A stretch of 54,606 bases of DNA from Caulobacter sp. (GTDB lineage Bacteria > Pseudomonadota > Alphaproteobacteria > Caulobacterales > Caulobacteraceae), in NCBI GenBank assembly GCA_030678995.1, contig JAUXTQ010000025.1, positions 1 through 54,606 on the forward strand, written 5' to 3'. This document shows, in pieces, positions 16,405-25,608 of the stretch. The position numbers were made by a program, and so were the translations under genes. Position 1 is the first letter of the stretch, and each line of letters begins with the position of its first letter. Under the pieces are notes generated by a model. The model did no database searches. It worked only from the letters and a program-made list of their open reading frames with translations, and was not told where the DNA came from.

Positions 16405-19400
16405 CTACTTCGCCGACGCCACCAGTTCGCGCAAAGCCGCGTTGGCGATGGTCAGCTTGGCGAAGGTCCAGCCGCCGCCGGCCTGTTCGATTTCCTCGAT
16501 GGTCCGCCGCACCACCCGGCCGGGGCCGGAGTGCATCTGGGCCCAGGAGGCGACCGTGGCCTTGGCCGCATCGTTGTCGGCCGCCGAGTCCGCGCTGCCG
16601 GCGAAGGCCATCACCGCCCGGGCCACCTGGGCCTGCTCGGCGAGCATGTCCTCGATCAGGCGGCGGACGGCCATCCGTTCGAAGTGGTCGCCGCCGCGCT
16701 TTTCGCCTGCCGCCGCCCGCAGCCGGTCGAAGCTGAAGGCCGCCCCGACCTGATGGTACAGCCGGGCCGTCGCGGCGACCGACCAGCCCAAATCCCCCGC
16801 CAGGTCGACCAGTTCGGCCGCGGTGGTCAGGGGCTGGATGGCCGCGATGCTGGCGGCCAGGGTCTCGGGGGCGCCGTCCTTGACGAAGGCCGCCGCCCGC
16901 CGGGCCACCGCCTTCTGTTCGAAGGACGACAGGATGCCCGGCGTCAGGGCGCGCAGTTCGGCCAGCGCCGGACCATAGCGGCTGGTCAGGCCGTCGACTC
17001 CGCCGGGACCCGCCCGCCGCGCCAGCCAGAAGGTCTGGCTGCGGATGATGTGGGCCAGCGCCCGGAACAGGGCCAGCTGGCCCTCCGCCGCCGCCTTGCC
17101 GTCCAGCGCCGCCACCGCGTCCCAGCTGTCCTGGAAGTTCAGGATGCGCCGGGCCGCCTCGAAGCCGGTGACCAGGGCGCCGGTGTCGCAGCCCGCCGCC
17201 GCCCGCAGGCGCGCCGGGAAGGTCGGGCCACAGATGTTGACCAGCTCGTTGTCGATCACCGTGGCGATGATCTCGCGCCGCAGGCGATGGCGCTTCATCT
17301 CGTCGTCGTACTTGCCCAGGGGCCTGGGGAAATAGGCCTCCAGCGTAGCCTCGAAGGCGGGATCGTCCGGCGCCTTTGAGGCGACGATCTGGTCGAACAG
17401 GTCGAGCTTGCCGTAGGCCACCAGCACCGCCAGTTCCGGCCGGGTCAGGCCCTTGCAGGCGGCCGCCAGATCGAGCATCTGCGCCGCGTCCGGCAGGCCC
17501 TCGACCCGCCGGTCGAGCCGGCCAGCCGCCTCCAGCTCGGTCATGAACCGGGCGTGGTTCTCCAGCTCGCTGACGGCGTCCTGTTCCAGCAGGGAGACGG
17601 CCAGCGTCTGATCGTAGTTGTGGGCCAGAACATGGTGGCCGACCTCGTCGGTCATCGAGGCCAGCAGCTTGTCGCGCCGAGGTCTGTCGAGCTTGCCCGC
17701 CCGCTCGGCCATGCCGGTGAGGATCTTGATGTTGACCTCGTGGTCGGAGCTGTCGACCCCGGCGGAGTTGTCGATGGCGTCGGTGTTGATCCGCCCGCCT
17801 GCCCGCGCGAACTCGACGCGGCCCGCCTGGGTCAGGCCGAGGTTCGCGCCCTCGCCGACCACCTTGACCCGCAGGTCCGCGCCGTTGACGCGGATGGCGT
17901 CGTTGGCCTTGTCGCCGGCCTCGGCGCTGGTCTCGCCGCGCGCCTTCACATAGGTGCCGATGCCGCCGAGATAGAGCAGCTCGGCCTTGGCCCGCAGGAT
18001 GGCGGTCATCAGCTCGACGGGCGAGGCGGTCTCGGCCCTGATGTCCAGCGCGTGCCGGATTTCCGGCGACAGGGCGATCGACTTGAGGGCGCGGGAGAAG
18101 ACCCCGCCGCCGGCGGAGATCTTGGCCCGGTCGTAGTCGTCCCAGGACGAGCGCGGCAGGGCGAACATCCGCCCGCGTTCCTTCCAGGAGCCGGCGGCGT
18201 CCGGATTGGGGTCGATGAAGATGTGGCGGTGATCGAAGGCCGCGACGAGCCGGATGTGCTTGCTCAGCAGCATGCCGTTGCCGAACACGTCTCCGGACAT
18301 GTCGCCCACGCCGACCACGGTGAAGTCAGTGGTCTGGATGTCCTTGCCGGCCTCGCGGAAGTGGCGCTTGACCGCTTCCCAGGCGCCGCGGGCGGTGATG
18401 CCCATGACCTTGTGGTCGTAGCCGGCCGAGCCGCCGGACGCGAAGGCGTCGCCCAGCCAGAAGCCGTAGGAGACGGCCACGCCGTTGGCGATGTCGGAGA
18501 AGGTCGCCGTGCCCTTGTCGGCGGCGACCACCAGATAGGGATCGTCGCCCTCGTGGGCGATCACCGATGCCGGCCGCACGACGTTGTTGTCGGCGTCGAT
18601 ATTGTCGGTGATGTCCAGCAGGCCAAACAGGAAGGTCTGGTAGGCGCGGACGCCCTCGGCGCGGATCGCGTCCGGCGTCCCGCCGCGGGGCAGGTGCTTG
18701 GGATAGAAGCCGCCCTTGGAGCCGACCGGCACGATGACCGCGTTCTTGACCTGCTGCGCCTTGACCAGGCCCAGCACCTCGGTGCGGAAGTCGTCACGGC
18801 GGTCGGACCAGCGCAGGCCGCCCCGGGCCACTGGCCCAAAGCGCAGGTGGACGCCCTCGACGTGGGGCGACCAGACGAAGATCTCGCGGAACGGCTTGGG
18901 CGCCGGCAGGTCCTCCAGCTCGCGGCTGGCGATCTTGAAGCTGATGTAGGGCTTGGGCCCGCCGTCCGCGGCGGTCTGGTAGAAATTGGTCCGCTTGAGC
19001 GCACCGACGAGCAGGGCAAGGCGGCGCAGGACCCGGTCGTGGTCGAGGCTCTCGACCGCCTGCAGGGCCGTGGTGATCTCGTCCATCACCGCGGCGGCCC
19101 GGGTCTCGCGGGTCTTCATGTCGGCGGTGATCGCCGGGTCAAACTTGATGCGGAACAGGTCGAGGATCAGCCGCGCCACGCCCGGATGGTCGGACAGGGC
19201 CTGTTCCTGGACCAGCTGGCTGGGATCGAGACCCGACTGCTGGCGATAGCGGGCCAGGGCGCGGACCAGGGCCGCCTCGCGCCAGGAGACCCCCAGCTCG
19301 AGCACCAGGCGGTTGAAGCCGTCGCTCTCGGTGCGGCCGGTCCAGACGGCGGTGAAGGCCGACTCATAGGCGTCCTTGACCTCGGTGAAGACCAGATGCT

Positions 19401-21249
19401 CGCCGCCCTCGTCCTCAAGCAGGAACTCGTGGACCCAGACCGTCTCGACCTGGCCGTCGCCGCCCCTGGGCGACAGTTCGAAGGCATCCTCGATCAGCGC
19501 CTTGAGGCCCATGTGGTCGAGGATGGGCATGATCGCCGCCAGCGGCGCGGCGCCGCCCTTGCGGTAGATCTTGAAGCGGAAGCGGGTGGCCGGGTCGCCC
19601 ACGGCGCGGAAGGCGCGGGTGCGAAAGTCCTCGCCGGTCATGGCGTCGACCTCGGCCAGATCGGCCAGGCCTTCGTCGGCGGAATAGAACTCACGGTAGC
19701 CGCTGCTGAAGGCGCCCGACCAGCGGGCCAGGGTGGCGGGGGCCGCGCCCTCGGCCGCGGCGGACCGGACGGCCGCCTCGAAGCGGTCTTCCCAGGTGCG
19801 GGCGGCTTCGGCGATCTCGGCCTCGACCAGGGTCAGGTCCGGGTCGACATGTCTGGCCGGGTCCACGCCGAGGATGAAGTGCACCCGGGCCAGCGGCGCG
19901 TCGGAGAAGCTCGGATAGTAGGCCGAAACGCGCCCCTCGTAGGCGGCGGCCAGAATGCGGCCAGCCTTCTCGCGGACGCCGGAATCGTAGCGTTCGCGGG
20001 GCACGAACAGCAGCACCGAGATGAACCGGTCAAACGGGTCGCGGCGGGCGAACAGCCGCACGCGCGGGCGGTCATAGAGGTGCATGACCCCCAGGGCCAG
20101 GACCAGCAGCTCGTCCTCGGGGGTCTGGAACAGCTCGTCGCGGGGCCAGGTCTCGAGGATGTTGCGCAGGCGCTTGTCGTTGTGGCCGCCGGCCGAGACG
20201 CCGGCGCGGGCGGCGACGTTGCCGACCTTGCGGCGGATCATCGGCACTTCGCGGGCCGGAGCATCGTAGGCCTCGGCGGTGAACAGTCCGACGAAGCGGA
20301 CCTCGCCCGACGGCTTGCCGTCCGCGCCGTACCGCTTGACCCCGATGTAGTCCATGTAGGCCCGCCGATGGACCCGCGAGCGCAGGTTCGACTTGGCCAC
20401 GATCAGCGGCGAGTCGGTCTCCAGGTGCCGCTTCAGCTGCTTGGTCAGCAGGGCCGGCTCGCTGCTGCGGCGCAGGACGCGGCGCTCCTGGTCACGCAGC
20501 ACCCCCAGACACCCCTCGGGCCGGTAGACCGGCTCCTCGGCCGCGTAGCCGCCGTCGGCGGTGCGGGGGTAGTCGTAGACCCGCGCCCCAATGAACACGA
20601 AGCGGTCGCTGGCCAGCCACTGGAGGAAGGCCAGGTCCTCGGCCCGCTCGTCCGCCGCCCCGGGGGCGGGGGCCCCGGACAGTTCGGCGATGGTTTCGGC
20701 CATCAGGGCCCGCATGGCGGCGAAGTCCTCGACGGCCATCCGCACGTCAGTCAGGACCGCCTTGACGGCCTCGACCAGGCCGGCGGCGCGGTCCTCGCCC
20801 AGCGGGTCGAGATGAACCTGGATCAGCGACAGCCGACGGCCGCCGGCGTCGATCAGCGGGTGGAACATGGCGCGGACCGGAAAGCCGGTCTCGGCGATCT
20901 CGCCCATGATGGAGTCGACCAGGAACGGGCGGTCCGGCTGGACGATCTCCAGCAGGTCGCGGCCCAGGTCATCGCCGCTGACCGAAGACCAGCGGCGGAT
21001 GCGGATCGCGGGCGCGGGCCCCTCCTGCTCGGCCCCGAACCGCCACAGGTCGGCGAAGGCGGCGGCCAGGTCCCCGGCCCCGACGTCCGGCAGCTCCTCG
21101 GGCGACAGATCGCGAAAAACCTGGGCGACGAAGGCCGCTTCGGCGTCAGGCAGCGGCCCCGCCCGGCGCCCGAGCGCCTCGGCCAGGGCGACGGCGAGAC
21201 TGTCGGAATCGAGACCCGGCGCGGCCGGGTGAAGGCTTGCGCCCTTCAT
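16405..21249 (-). CDS. NAD-specific glutamate dehydrogenase, large (180-kDa) type
   Basis: Oxidative deamination of glutamate to 2-oxoglutarate by the large GDH class. The protein has 1,614 residues, the usual size. The N-terminal half has ACT-like regulatory segments (for example RPFLVDSIMGEIAETGFPVR near residue 115). The catalytic domain begins near residue 800 with FGPVARGGLRWSDR and continues with KAQQVKNAVIVPVGSKGGF; GVGDMSGDVFGNGML is the dinucleotide-fold entry. Start: ATG at 21249 with GGGGA upstream; a TTG one codon earlier is possible. A long antisense open frame is a GC artefact. The gene stands alone, with nearly 400 bp of upstream region. Confidence 0.95.
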   Translation of the reverse strand: MKGASLHPAAPGLDSDSLAVALAEALGRRAGPLPDAEAAFVAQVFRDLSPEELPDVGAGDLAAAFADLWRFGAEQEGPAPAIRIRRWSSVSGDDLGRDLLEIVQPDRPFLVDSIMGEIAETGFPVRAMFHPLIDAGGRRLSLIQVHLDPLGEDRAAGLVEAVKAVLTDVRMAVEDFAAMRALMAETIAELSGAPAPGAADERAEDLAFLQWLASDRFVFIGARVYDYPRTADGGYAAEEPVYRPEGCLGVLRDQERRVLRRSSEPALLTKQLKRHLETDSPLIVAKSNLRSRVHRRAYMDYIGVKRYGADGKPSGEVRFVGLFTAEAYDAPAREVPMIRRKVGNVAARAGVSAGGHNDKRLRNILETWPRDELFQTPEDELLVLALGVMHLYDRPRVRLFARRDPFDRFISVLLFVPRERYDSGVREKAGRILAAAYEGRVSAYYPSFSDAPLARVHFILGVDPARHVDPDLTLVEAEIAEAARTWEDRFEAAVRSAAAEGAAPATLARWSGAFSSGYREFYSADEGLADLAEVDAMTGEDFRTRAFRAVGDPATRFRFKIYRKGGAAPLAAIMPILDHMGLKALIEDAFELSPRGGDGQVETVWVHEFLLEDEGGEHLVFTEVKDAYESAFTAVWTGRTESDGFNRLVLELGVSWREAALVRALARYRQQSGLDPSQLVQEQALSDHPGVARLILDLFRIKFDPAITADMKTRETRAAAVMDEITTALQAVESLDHDRVLRRLALLVGALKRTNFYQTAADGGPKPYISFKIASRELEDLPAPKPFREIFVWSPHVEGVHLRFGPVARGGLRWSDRRDDFRTEVLGLVKAQQVKNAVIVPVGSKGGFYPKHLPRGGTPDAIRAEGVRAYQTFLFGLLDITDNIDADNNVVRPASVIAHEGDDPYLVVAADKGTATFSDIANGVAVSYGFWLGDAFASGGSAGYDHKVMGITARGAWEAVKRHFREAGKDIQTTDFTVVGVGDMSGDVFGNGMLLSKHIRLVAAFDHRHIFIDPNPDAAGSWKERGRMFALPRSSWDDYDRAKISAGGGVFSRALKSIALSPEIRHALDIRAETASPVELMTAILRAKAELLYLGGIGTYVKARGETSAEAGDKANDAIRVNGADLRVKVVGEGANLGLTQAGRVEFARAGGRINTDAIDNSAGVDSSDHEVNIKILTGMAERAGKLDRPRRDKLLASMTDEVGHHVLAHNYDQTLAVSLLEQDAVSELENHARFMTELEAAGRLDRRVEGLPDAAQMLDLAAACKGLTRPELAVLVAYGKLDLFDQIVASKAPDDPAFEATLEAYFPRPLGKYDDEMKRHRLRREIIATVIDNELVNICGPTFPARLRAAAGCDTGALVTGFEAARRILNFQDSWDAVAALDGKAAAEGQLALFRALAHIIRSQTFWLARRAGPGGVDGLTSRYGPALAELRALTPGILSSFEQKAVARRAAAFVKDGAPETLAASIAAIQPLTTAAELVDLAGDLGWSVAATARLYHQVGAAFSFDRLRAAAGEKRGGDHFERMAVRRLIEDMLAEQAQVARAVMAFAGSADSAADNDAAKATVASWAQMHSGPGRVVRRTIEEIEQAGGGWTFAKLTIANAALRELVASAK

Positions 21250-21646
21250 CAAGTTTCCCCGTAGGATTTTCCGCCGGGGCGTCCTTCGTCAGGCCAGTGC
21301 CGGTCCAACGGTCCAGGACGCTCCGGGAATGGTGAGTTTCGCGCCTCTTTTATCCTGATCGCGTGGAAAATTTCGATCACGATCACGGCCAGCCTAGTCC
21401 GCTTGGGGCGCGGATCAACCGCGACGGGTCTTGCCGAGCAAGAACTTTCCACAGCGACAAAAAGGCGGTCCGGAAACGAATACGCCGCCGGAGGGGGGAT
21501 CCGGCGGCGCTCGTCGTCCTCACCCGGGGGAGGGGCGGGGCGATTACTCTCGGGCGCCGCTTTCGGGGGGAGGAAGGGCGCCGTCCGGTCCGGCGGCAGG
21601 GGAGTGGCGCCGGACAGGACTTCAGATAAGCGACGAAACTCGCGTT
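21250..21646. other. Gene-free region upstream of glutamate dehydrogenase
   Basis: About 400 bp with no supportable gene. It must hold the GDH promoter and the 3' end of the AI-2E transcript. Open frames here on both strands consist of Pro, Arg and Gly with no domain pattern. The only clear structure is the stem-loop at 21483-21509. AT-richer patches occur near 21350-21385 (TTTTATCCTGATCG and GGAAAATTTCGATCACGATCACG, which contains a direct GATCAC repeat). Confidence 0.5.
21483..21509 (-). terminator. Strong stem-loop downstream of the AI-2E gene
   Basis: CGCCGCCGGA at 21483-21492 pairs perfectly with TCCGGCGGCG at 21500-21509 around a short G-rich loop. On the minus strand it lies about 140 nt after the AI-2E stop, followed by TATTCGTTT and, further on, TTTTTG. 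It is a candidate terminator, though not a classical one. Confidence 0.5.
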
Positions 21647-22825
21647 TCAAGTGGCGCGATCGGCCTTGCCGAAGCGGGAACCGTCACGGCGACGGCGGCC
21701 GTTCTCGTCGAGTCCTTGCGGGTCGCCGTTCTCGGACATAAGGATGGCGATCCAGCGGGAGCCCTCGAATTCGGCGAGGATGATCATGGCCATCACCGCC
21801 AGCGGCGTGGACAGGAACATCCCCGGCAGCCCCCAAAGCGCGCCCCACAACGCCAGGGCCAACAGGACGACCACCGGGTCGATGTTCAGGCTGTTGCCCT
21901 GCATGCGCGGGGTGATGATGTTGCCGACCACAAACTGGATGGTTTGCAGCGCCGCCAGCAGGACGACGGCCCAGCCGATCCATTCGTACTGCACCAGGGC
22001 GAACACCACCGGCAGAACGACGCCGACGATGCCGCCGATGATCGGGATGTAGGAGGCCAGGAAGATGAGGAAGGCCCAGAACAGGGCGTTGTCCAGGCCC
22101 ATCAGGGCCATCACCACCCACGAGGCGCCCGCGATCATCAGCCCGGTCACGGTCTGGACCCAGAGGTAACGCTCCACCCCGAAGCGGATGCGGTTGAAGA
22201 TTGCCACCGCCTCGTCGCGCTCGGCGTTGTGTGGGAACAGAGCCACGATCTTGCGCTTGAACCCCCGCCGGGCGGCGACGATGAAGCCCAGGTAGATCAG
22301 CACGAAGAGGGCGTCAGAGAGAATGCCCTGGAGGCCCTTGGCGAGCTCCTGAAGGGCCCTGGCCGGGTCAAGCTTGCGGAACAGTTCGGTGATCGAAGCC
22401 GGGGCCTCGACGCCGGCGAAGGTGAAGATATTGCCGAGCTGCTGGATCAGGATGTTAAGCCGGGCGGCGTAGACATCCAGGCGGTCGCCGAAGGACACCG
22501 CGTTGCCGGCCACGACCACCGCCGTCACGCCGAAGATCACCAGGGACAGCACGATCGCCACCGCCAGCGAAAGGGTGTCCGGCAACCGGGGCCAGTGATG
22601 TTCCAGCCGCCGGGCGAAGCTGTCGATCATGATGGCCAGAAAGATGGCCAGGGCCAGCGGCGTGAGGATGCCGCGCATCCAGTGCAGGGCGGCGCCCACG
22701 GCAATCACCACCAAAATGACCAGGGCGTTGCGGCCAATGCCTTCGGGTCTGACCGACACCGGCGTTGATCGCGCCGGCTTCGCCGCCGGTTTCGGCGGGA
22801 CCTTCTTGTCGGGCGTCCTGGCCAT
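21647..22825 (-). CDS. AI-2E family transporter (PerM/TqsA-like)
   Basis: A 392-residue inner-membrane protein of the AI-2 exporter family. After a basic Pro/Lys-rich N-terminus come paired hydrophobic segments (about residues 30-75), a soluble region (about 110-180), and then FLIFLASYIPIIGGIVGVVLP and LALWGALWGLPGMFLSTPLAV, the family's C-terminal signatures. Members transport diverse small molecules, so quorum-signal export is not implied. The ATG at 22825 is chosen for GAGGA upstream; an earlier in-frame start would add 15 atypical residues. The gene is divergent from the HerA-like ATPase. Confidence 0.88.
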   Translation of the reverse strand: MARTPDKKVPPKPAAKPARSTPVSVRPEGIGRNALVILVVIAVGAALHWMRGILTPLALAIFLAIMIDSFARRLEHHWPRLPDTLSLAVAIVLSLVIFGVTAVVVAGNAVSFGDRLDVYAARLNILIQQLGNIFTFAGVEAPASITELFRKLDPARALQELAKGLQGILSDALFVLIYLGFIVAARRGFKRKIVALFPHNAERDEAVAIFNRIRFGVERYLWVQTVTGLMIAGASWVVMALMGLDNALFWAFLIFLASYIPIIGGIVGVVLPVVFALVQYEWIGWAVVLLAALQTIQFVVGNIITPRMQGNSLNIDPVVVLLALALWGALWGLPGMFLSTPLAVMAMIILAEFEGSRWIAILMSENGDPQGLDENGRRRRDGSRFGKADRAT

Positions 22826-22942
22826 GCCGTTCCTCGTTTGAAGTGGCGAGTCTCCCGGTCCGCCAGCCATTCGTCAATGCGCCCGCTTGGCGAAGGTTCA
22901 GCGGCGGCCTAGCTTCGGCTGCAAGCCTCAGGGAGACGACGA

Positions 22943-24481
22943 ATGGACGGCGCCAGCGATCCGGGAACCCTTTTTGTCGGCTTCTCGGACAAGCCCGAGG
23001 TCCTGCGGCTCGACCGGGCCAATCGCCACGGGCTGGTGGCCGGCGCCACGGGCACGGGCAAGACGGTGACCCTGCAGATTCTCGCCCAGGCCCTGTCGGA
23101 CGCCGGCGTGCCGGTATTCGCCGCCGACGTGAAGGGCGACCTGTCGGGCATCAGCCAGCCGGGCGCGCCGAACGAGAAGTTCATCGCCCGGGCCCAGGGT
23201 ATGGGTCTGACCCTGACTCCCGACGCGCCGCCGACGGTGTGCTGGGACCTGTTCGGCGAGAAGGGCCACCCGGTCCGCGCCACCGTCTCGGAGATGGGAC
23301 CGCTGCTGCTGGCCCGCCTGCTGCAGCTCAACGAGGTCCAGGAGGGGGTGCTCAACATTACCTTCAAGGTGGCCGACGCCGAGGGGCTGCTGCTGCTCGA
23401 CCTCAAGGACCTGCAGGCGGCGCTGAAATACGTCGCCGAGAACGAGAGGAGCATCGACGCCGAGTACGGTAACGTCTCGGCCGCCACAGTCGGAACCATC
23501 CAGCGCGGCCTGCTGACCCTGGAGACCCAGGGGGCGGCCAACTTCTTCGGCGAGCCGGCGCTCAGCCTGTCGGACCTGATGCGGGTCGACGGGTCCGGGT
23601 GCGGGGTGGTCAGCATCCTGGCCGCCGACCAGCTGATCCAGAGCCCCCGGCTCTACGCCACCTTCCTGCTGTGGCTGCTGTCGGAACTGTTCGAGGAGTT
23701 GCCGGAGATCGGCGATCCGGAGAAGCCCCGGCTGGTGTTCTTCTTCGACGAGGCCCACCTGCTGTTCCGAGACGCGCCCAGGTCCCTGCTGGAGAAGGTC
23801 GAGCAGGTGGTGCGGCTGATCCGGTCCAAGGGCGTGGGGGTGTTCTTCGTCACCCAGAACCCGGCCGACATTCCCGAGACGGTGCTGGCCCAGCTGGGCA
23901 ACCGCTTCCAGCACGCCCTGCGCGCCTACACTCCCGCGGAGCAGAAAGGCTTGCGGGCGGCGGCGGCCTCGTTCCGGCCCAACCCGGCCTTCGACACCGC
24001 CGAGACGATCCAGAACCTGGGGGTGGGCGAGGCCCTGGTCTCGGTGCTCGACGAACGCGGCGCGCCGACGGTGGTGGCCATGACCAAGATCCGGCCGCCG
24101 TCGTCACGGCTGGGTCCCGCCTCCCTGCCCGAGCGCCAGGCGTCCATGGCCGCCAGCCCGGTGCGGGGCCTGTACGACACGACGCTGGACCGGGAGTCGG
24201 CCTTCGAGGCGCTCAAGGCCAAGGCCGGTCTGGCGGCAAAACAGGCGGAGGAGGCCGCCGCCGCCGAAGCGGTCGCCGAGCGCCGGGAAGCCGAGGAAAA
24301 GGCCTGGGAACGGGATCAGGCGAGGCGCGACCGCTACGAGTCCCGACCCGCGCCCCGCGCCCGCTCATCCGGCCGCCAGAGCATGGGCGAGGCCTTCGGC
24401 AAGACCCTGGTCCGCACCATCGCCAGCCAGGTCGGCCGCGAACTGTTGCGTGGCGTGCTGGGGGGACTGAGGCGGCGCTAG
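22943..24481 (+). CDS. HerA-like ATPase, DUF853 (YjgR) family
   Basis: A 512-residue P-loop ATPase. GATGTGKT at residues 34-41 is Walker [13 protein letters not shown] at about 263-274 is Walker B, and [20 protein letters not shown] is the sensor region of the HerA/FtsK branch. The C-terminus (about 430-512) is a charged Ala/Glu/Arg stretch, probably coiled coil, ending in [17 protein letters not shown]. The family is widespread in proteobacteria, but its cellular role is poorly known. No nuclease partner (NurA) is adjacent. Its TAG stop shares CTAG with the stop of the convergent rhuM-like gene. Confidence 0.88.
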   Translation: MDGASDPGTLFVGFSDKPEVLRLDRANRHGLVAGATGTGKTVTLQILAQALSDAGVPVFAADVKGDLSGISQPGAPNEKFIARAQGMGLTLTPDAPPTVCWDLFGEKGHPVRATVSEMGPLLLARLLQLNEVQEGVLNITFKVADAEGLLLLDLKDLQAALKYVAENERSIDAEYGNVSAATVGTIQRGLLTLETQGAANFFGEPALSLSDLMRVDGSGCGVVSILAADQLIQSPRLYATFLLWLLSELFEELPEIGDPEKPRLVFFFDEAHLLFRDAPRSLLEKVEQVVRLIRSKGVGVFFVTQNPADIPETVLAQLGNRFQHALRAYTPAEQKGLRAAAASFRPNPAFDTAETIQNLGVGEALVSVLDERGAPTVVAMTKIRPPSSRLGPASLPERQASMAASPVRGLYDTTLDRESAFEALKAKAGLAAKQAEEAAAAEAVAERREAEEKAWERDQARRDRYESRPAPRARSSGRQSMGEAFGKTLVRTIASQVGRELLRGVLGGLRRR

Positions 24482-25527
24482 GTTTTCTTTTTGCGCGTTT
24501 TCGGAAGGCCTTTTTCGCTTTGCTTCAGAGCCGTTAGCTCCTCATCGGCCTGCGCCTTGCGCAACGCTCGCCGGTGTTCATCAAAGCGCCTGTATTCAGA
24601 TTTGGCCTTCGCTTCCGCGGCATGGTGCGCGATTTGACCACCGCCCCTTAGAACCAGGCGACCCAGGGCCTGAAGCTGCTGCTCAAGCAGTTTTGACGCC
24701 TGCGCCATCGTCGTGAGCCGTCCCACTTCGAGCTGGTCTTCAAAAATATCCAACAGGATCGTTGTGAGCCTGTTCAACTCTTTGAGTTCGGCCGGCGCGA
24801 GATAATTCTTCGCGATAACGGCGTCCTGCTGGCGGATCGTCTCTTTCGGCCACGCCTGCAATCCCATGTTGGGAGCCGATACGTCTGCTCGCTCGAGGAG
24901 AAGCTCCGATGGAGTACGGTTCACAACGGCGTAGAAGAACTTGGCCTGGGTCTGGCGATAGAACTCGCGGGCATCATCAGATTGCGGGTCGTAGTCCTGA
25001 CACATCGCGCAGATGCGTCGGAGTTCGGCGTAGACGTTCGCTTCAGCGGAACGAATGTCGCGGATTGTTTCGCGAAGTTCCGCGATCCGGTCTTGTTCCG
25101 CCCCGTCCTTCAAACGGTCGGCATCGACCACGAAGCCCTTGGTTGCGAACCGAACAAGGACGCCCGTAGCCCATTTCCGAAAGAGGGTGGCCTGAGCCGA
25201 GCTCACCCGATAGCCCACGGAAATCACCATATCGAGGCTATAGAGAACGCCCGGCCGGCCGCCCCGGGTTGTTTGCATTTTTTGCAAAGAACCCTCTTCC
25301 GGCAACTCGCCTTCTTCAAGCACATTGGTGATGTGGCGAGAGATGACGGAGACGTCTCGACCGAACAGCTCCGCCATCTGGGCCTGCGTCATCCACAGCG
25401 CATCGCCGACGTAACGCAACTCAACGCGGAGCCCCTTGTCGGTCGCGTAAATCAACAGCCGGTCGCCGGTGTCCGCATCCTCATTGAGATGCACCGGCTC
25501 GTCACCAGAACGATCTGTAGCAGGCAT
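24478..25527 (-). CDS. RhuM family protein, probably horizontally acquired
   Basis: A 349-residue protein of the virulence RhuM family, named from a Salmonella pathogenicity island and of unknown function. Residues about 45-75 ([23 protein letters not shown]) look like a helix-turn-helix. [23 protein letters not shown] is the family core, and the C-terminus is Lys/Arg-rich (PKTRKKKT). Two 60-base lines counted by hand gave 33 and 36 G+C, against 45 in a line of the neighbouring gene, so the composition is clearly foreign. It ends exactly at the HerA-like gene stop and begins 81 bp from the next gene. RhuM genes often sit in accessory islands; here it is alone. Confidence 0.88.
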   Translation of the reverse strand: MPATDRSGDEPVHLNEDADTGDRLLIYATDKGLRVELRYVGDALWMTQAQMAELFGRDVSVISRHITNVLEEGELPEEGSLQKMQTTRGGRPGVLYSLDMVISVGYRVSSAQATLFRKWATGVLVRFATKGFVVDADRLKDGAEQDRIAELRETIRDIRSAEANVYAELRRICAMCQDYDPQSDDAREFYRQTQAKFFYAVVNRTPSELLLERADVSAPNMGLQAWPKETIRQQDAVIAKNYLAPAELKELNRLTTILLDIFEDQLEVGRLTTMAQASKLLEQQLQALGRLVLRGGGQIAHHAAEAKAKSEYRRFDEHRRALRKAQADEELTALKQSEKGLPKTRKKKT

Positions 25528-25608
25528 CCAGTCTTGCCCTCACGCCGTCAAATCGACGGGAACAAGAGTAGAACATGGATATTTGCTCAGGCCAACTCCG
25601 GGGTGGCG

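Noticed and set aside
17554..21264. A 1,236-codon open frame on the plus strand opposite glutamate dehydrogenase
   Set aside because: Its sequence is Gly/Asp/Val/Arg-rich with no domain pattern, and it is the antisense of a strongly conserved gene; long antisense frames are expected at this GC content.
21249..21650. A 133-codon minus-strand frame upstream of glutamate dehydrogenase
   Set aside because: Composed mostly of Pro, Arg and Glu with no ribosome site or recognisable sequence; treated as upstream region.
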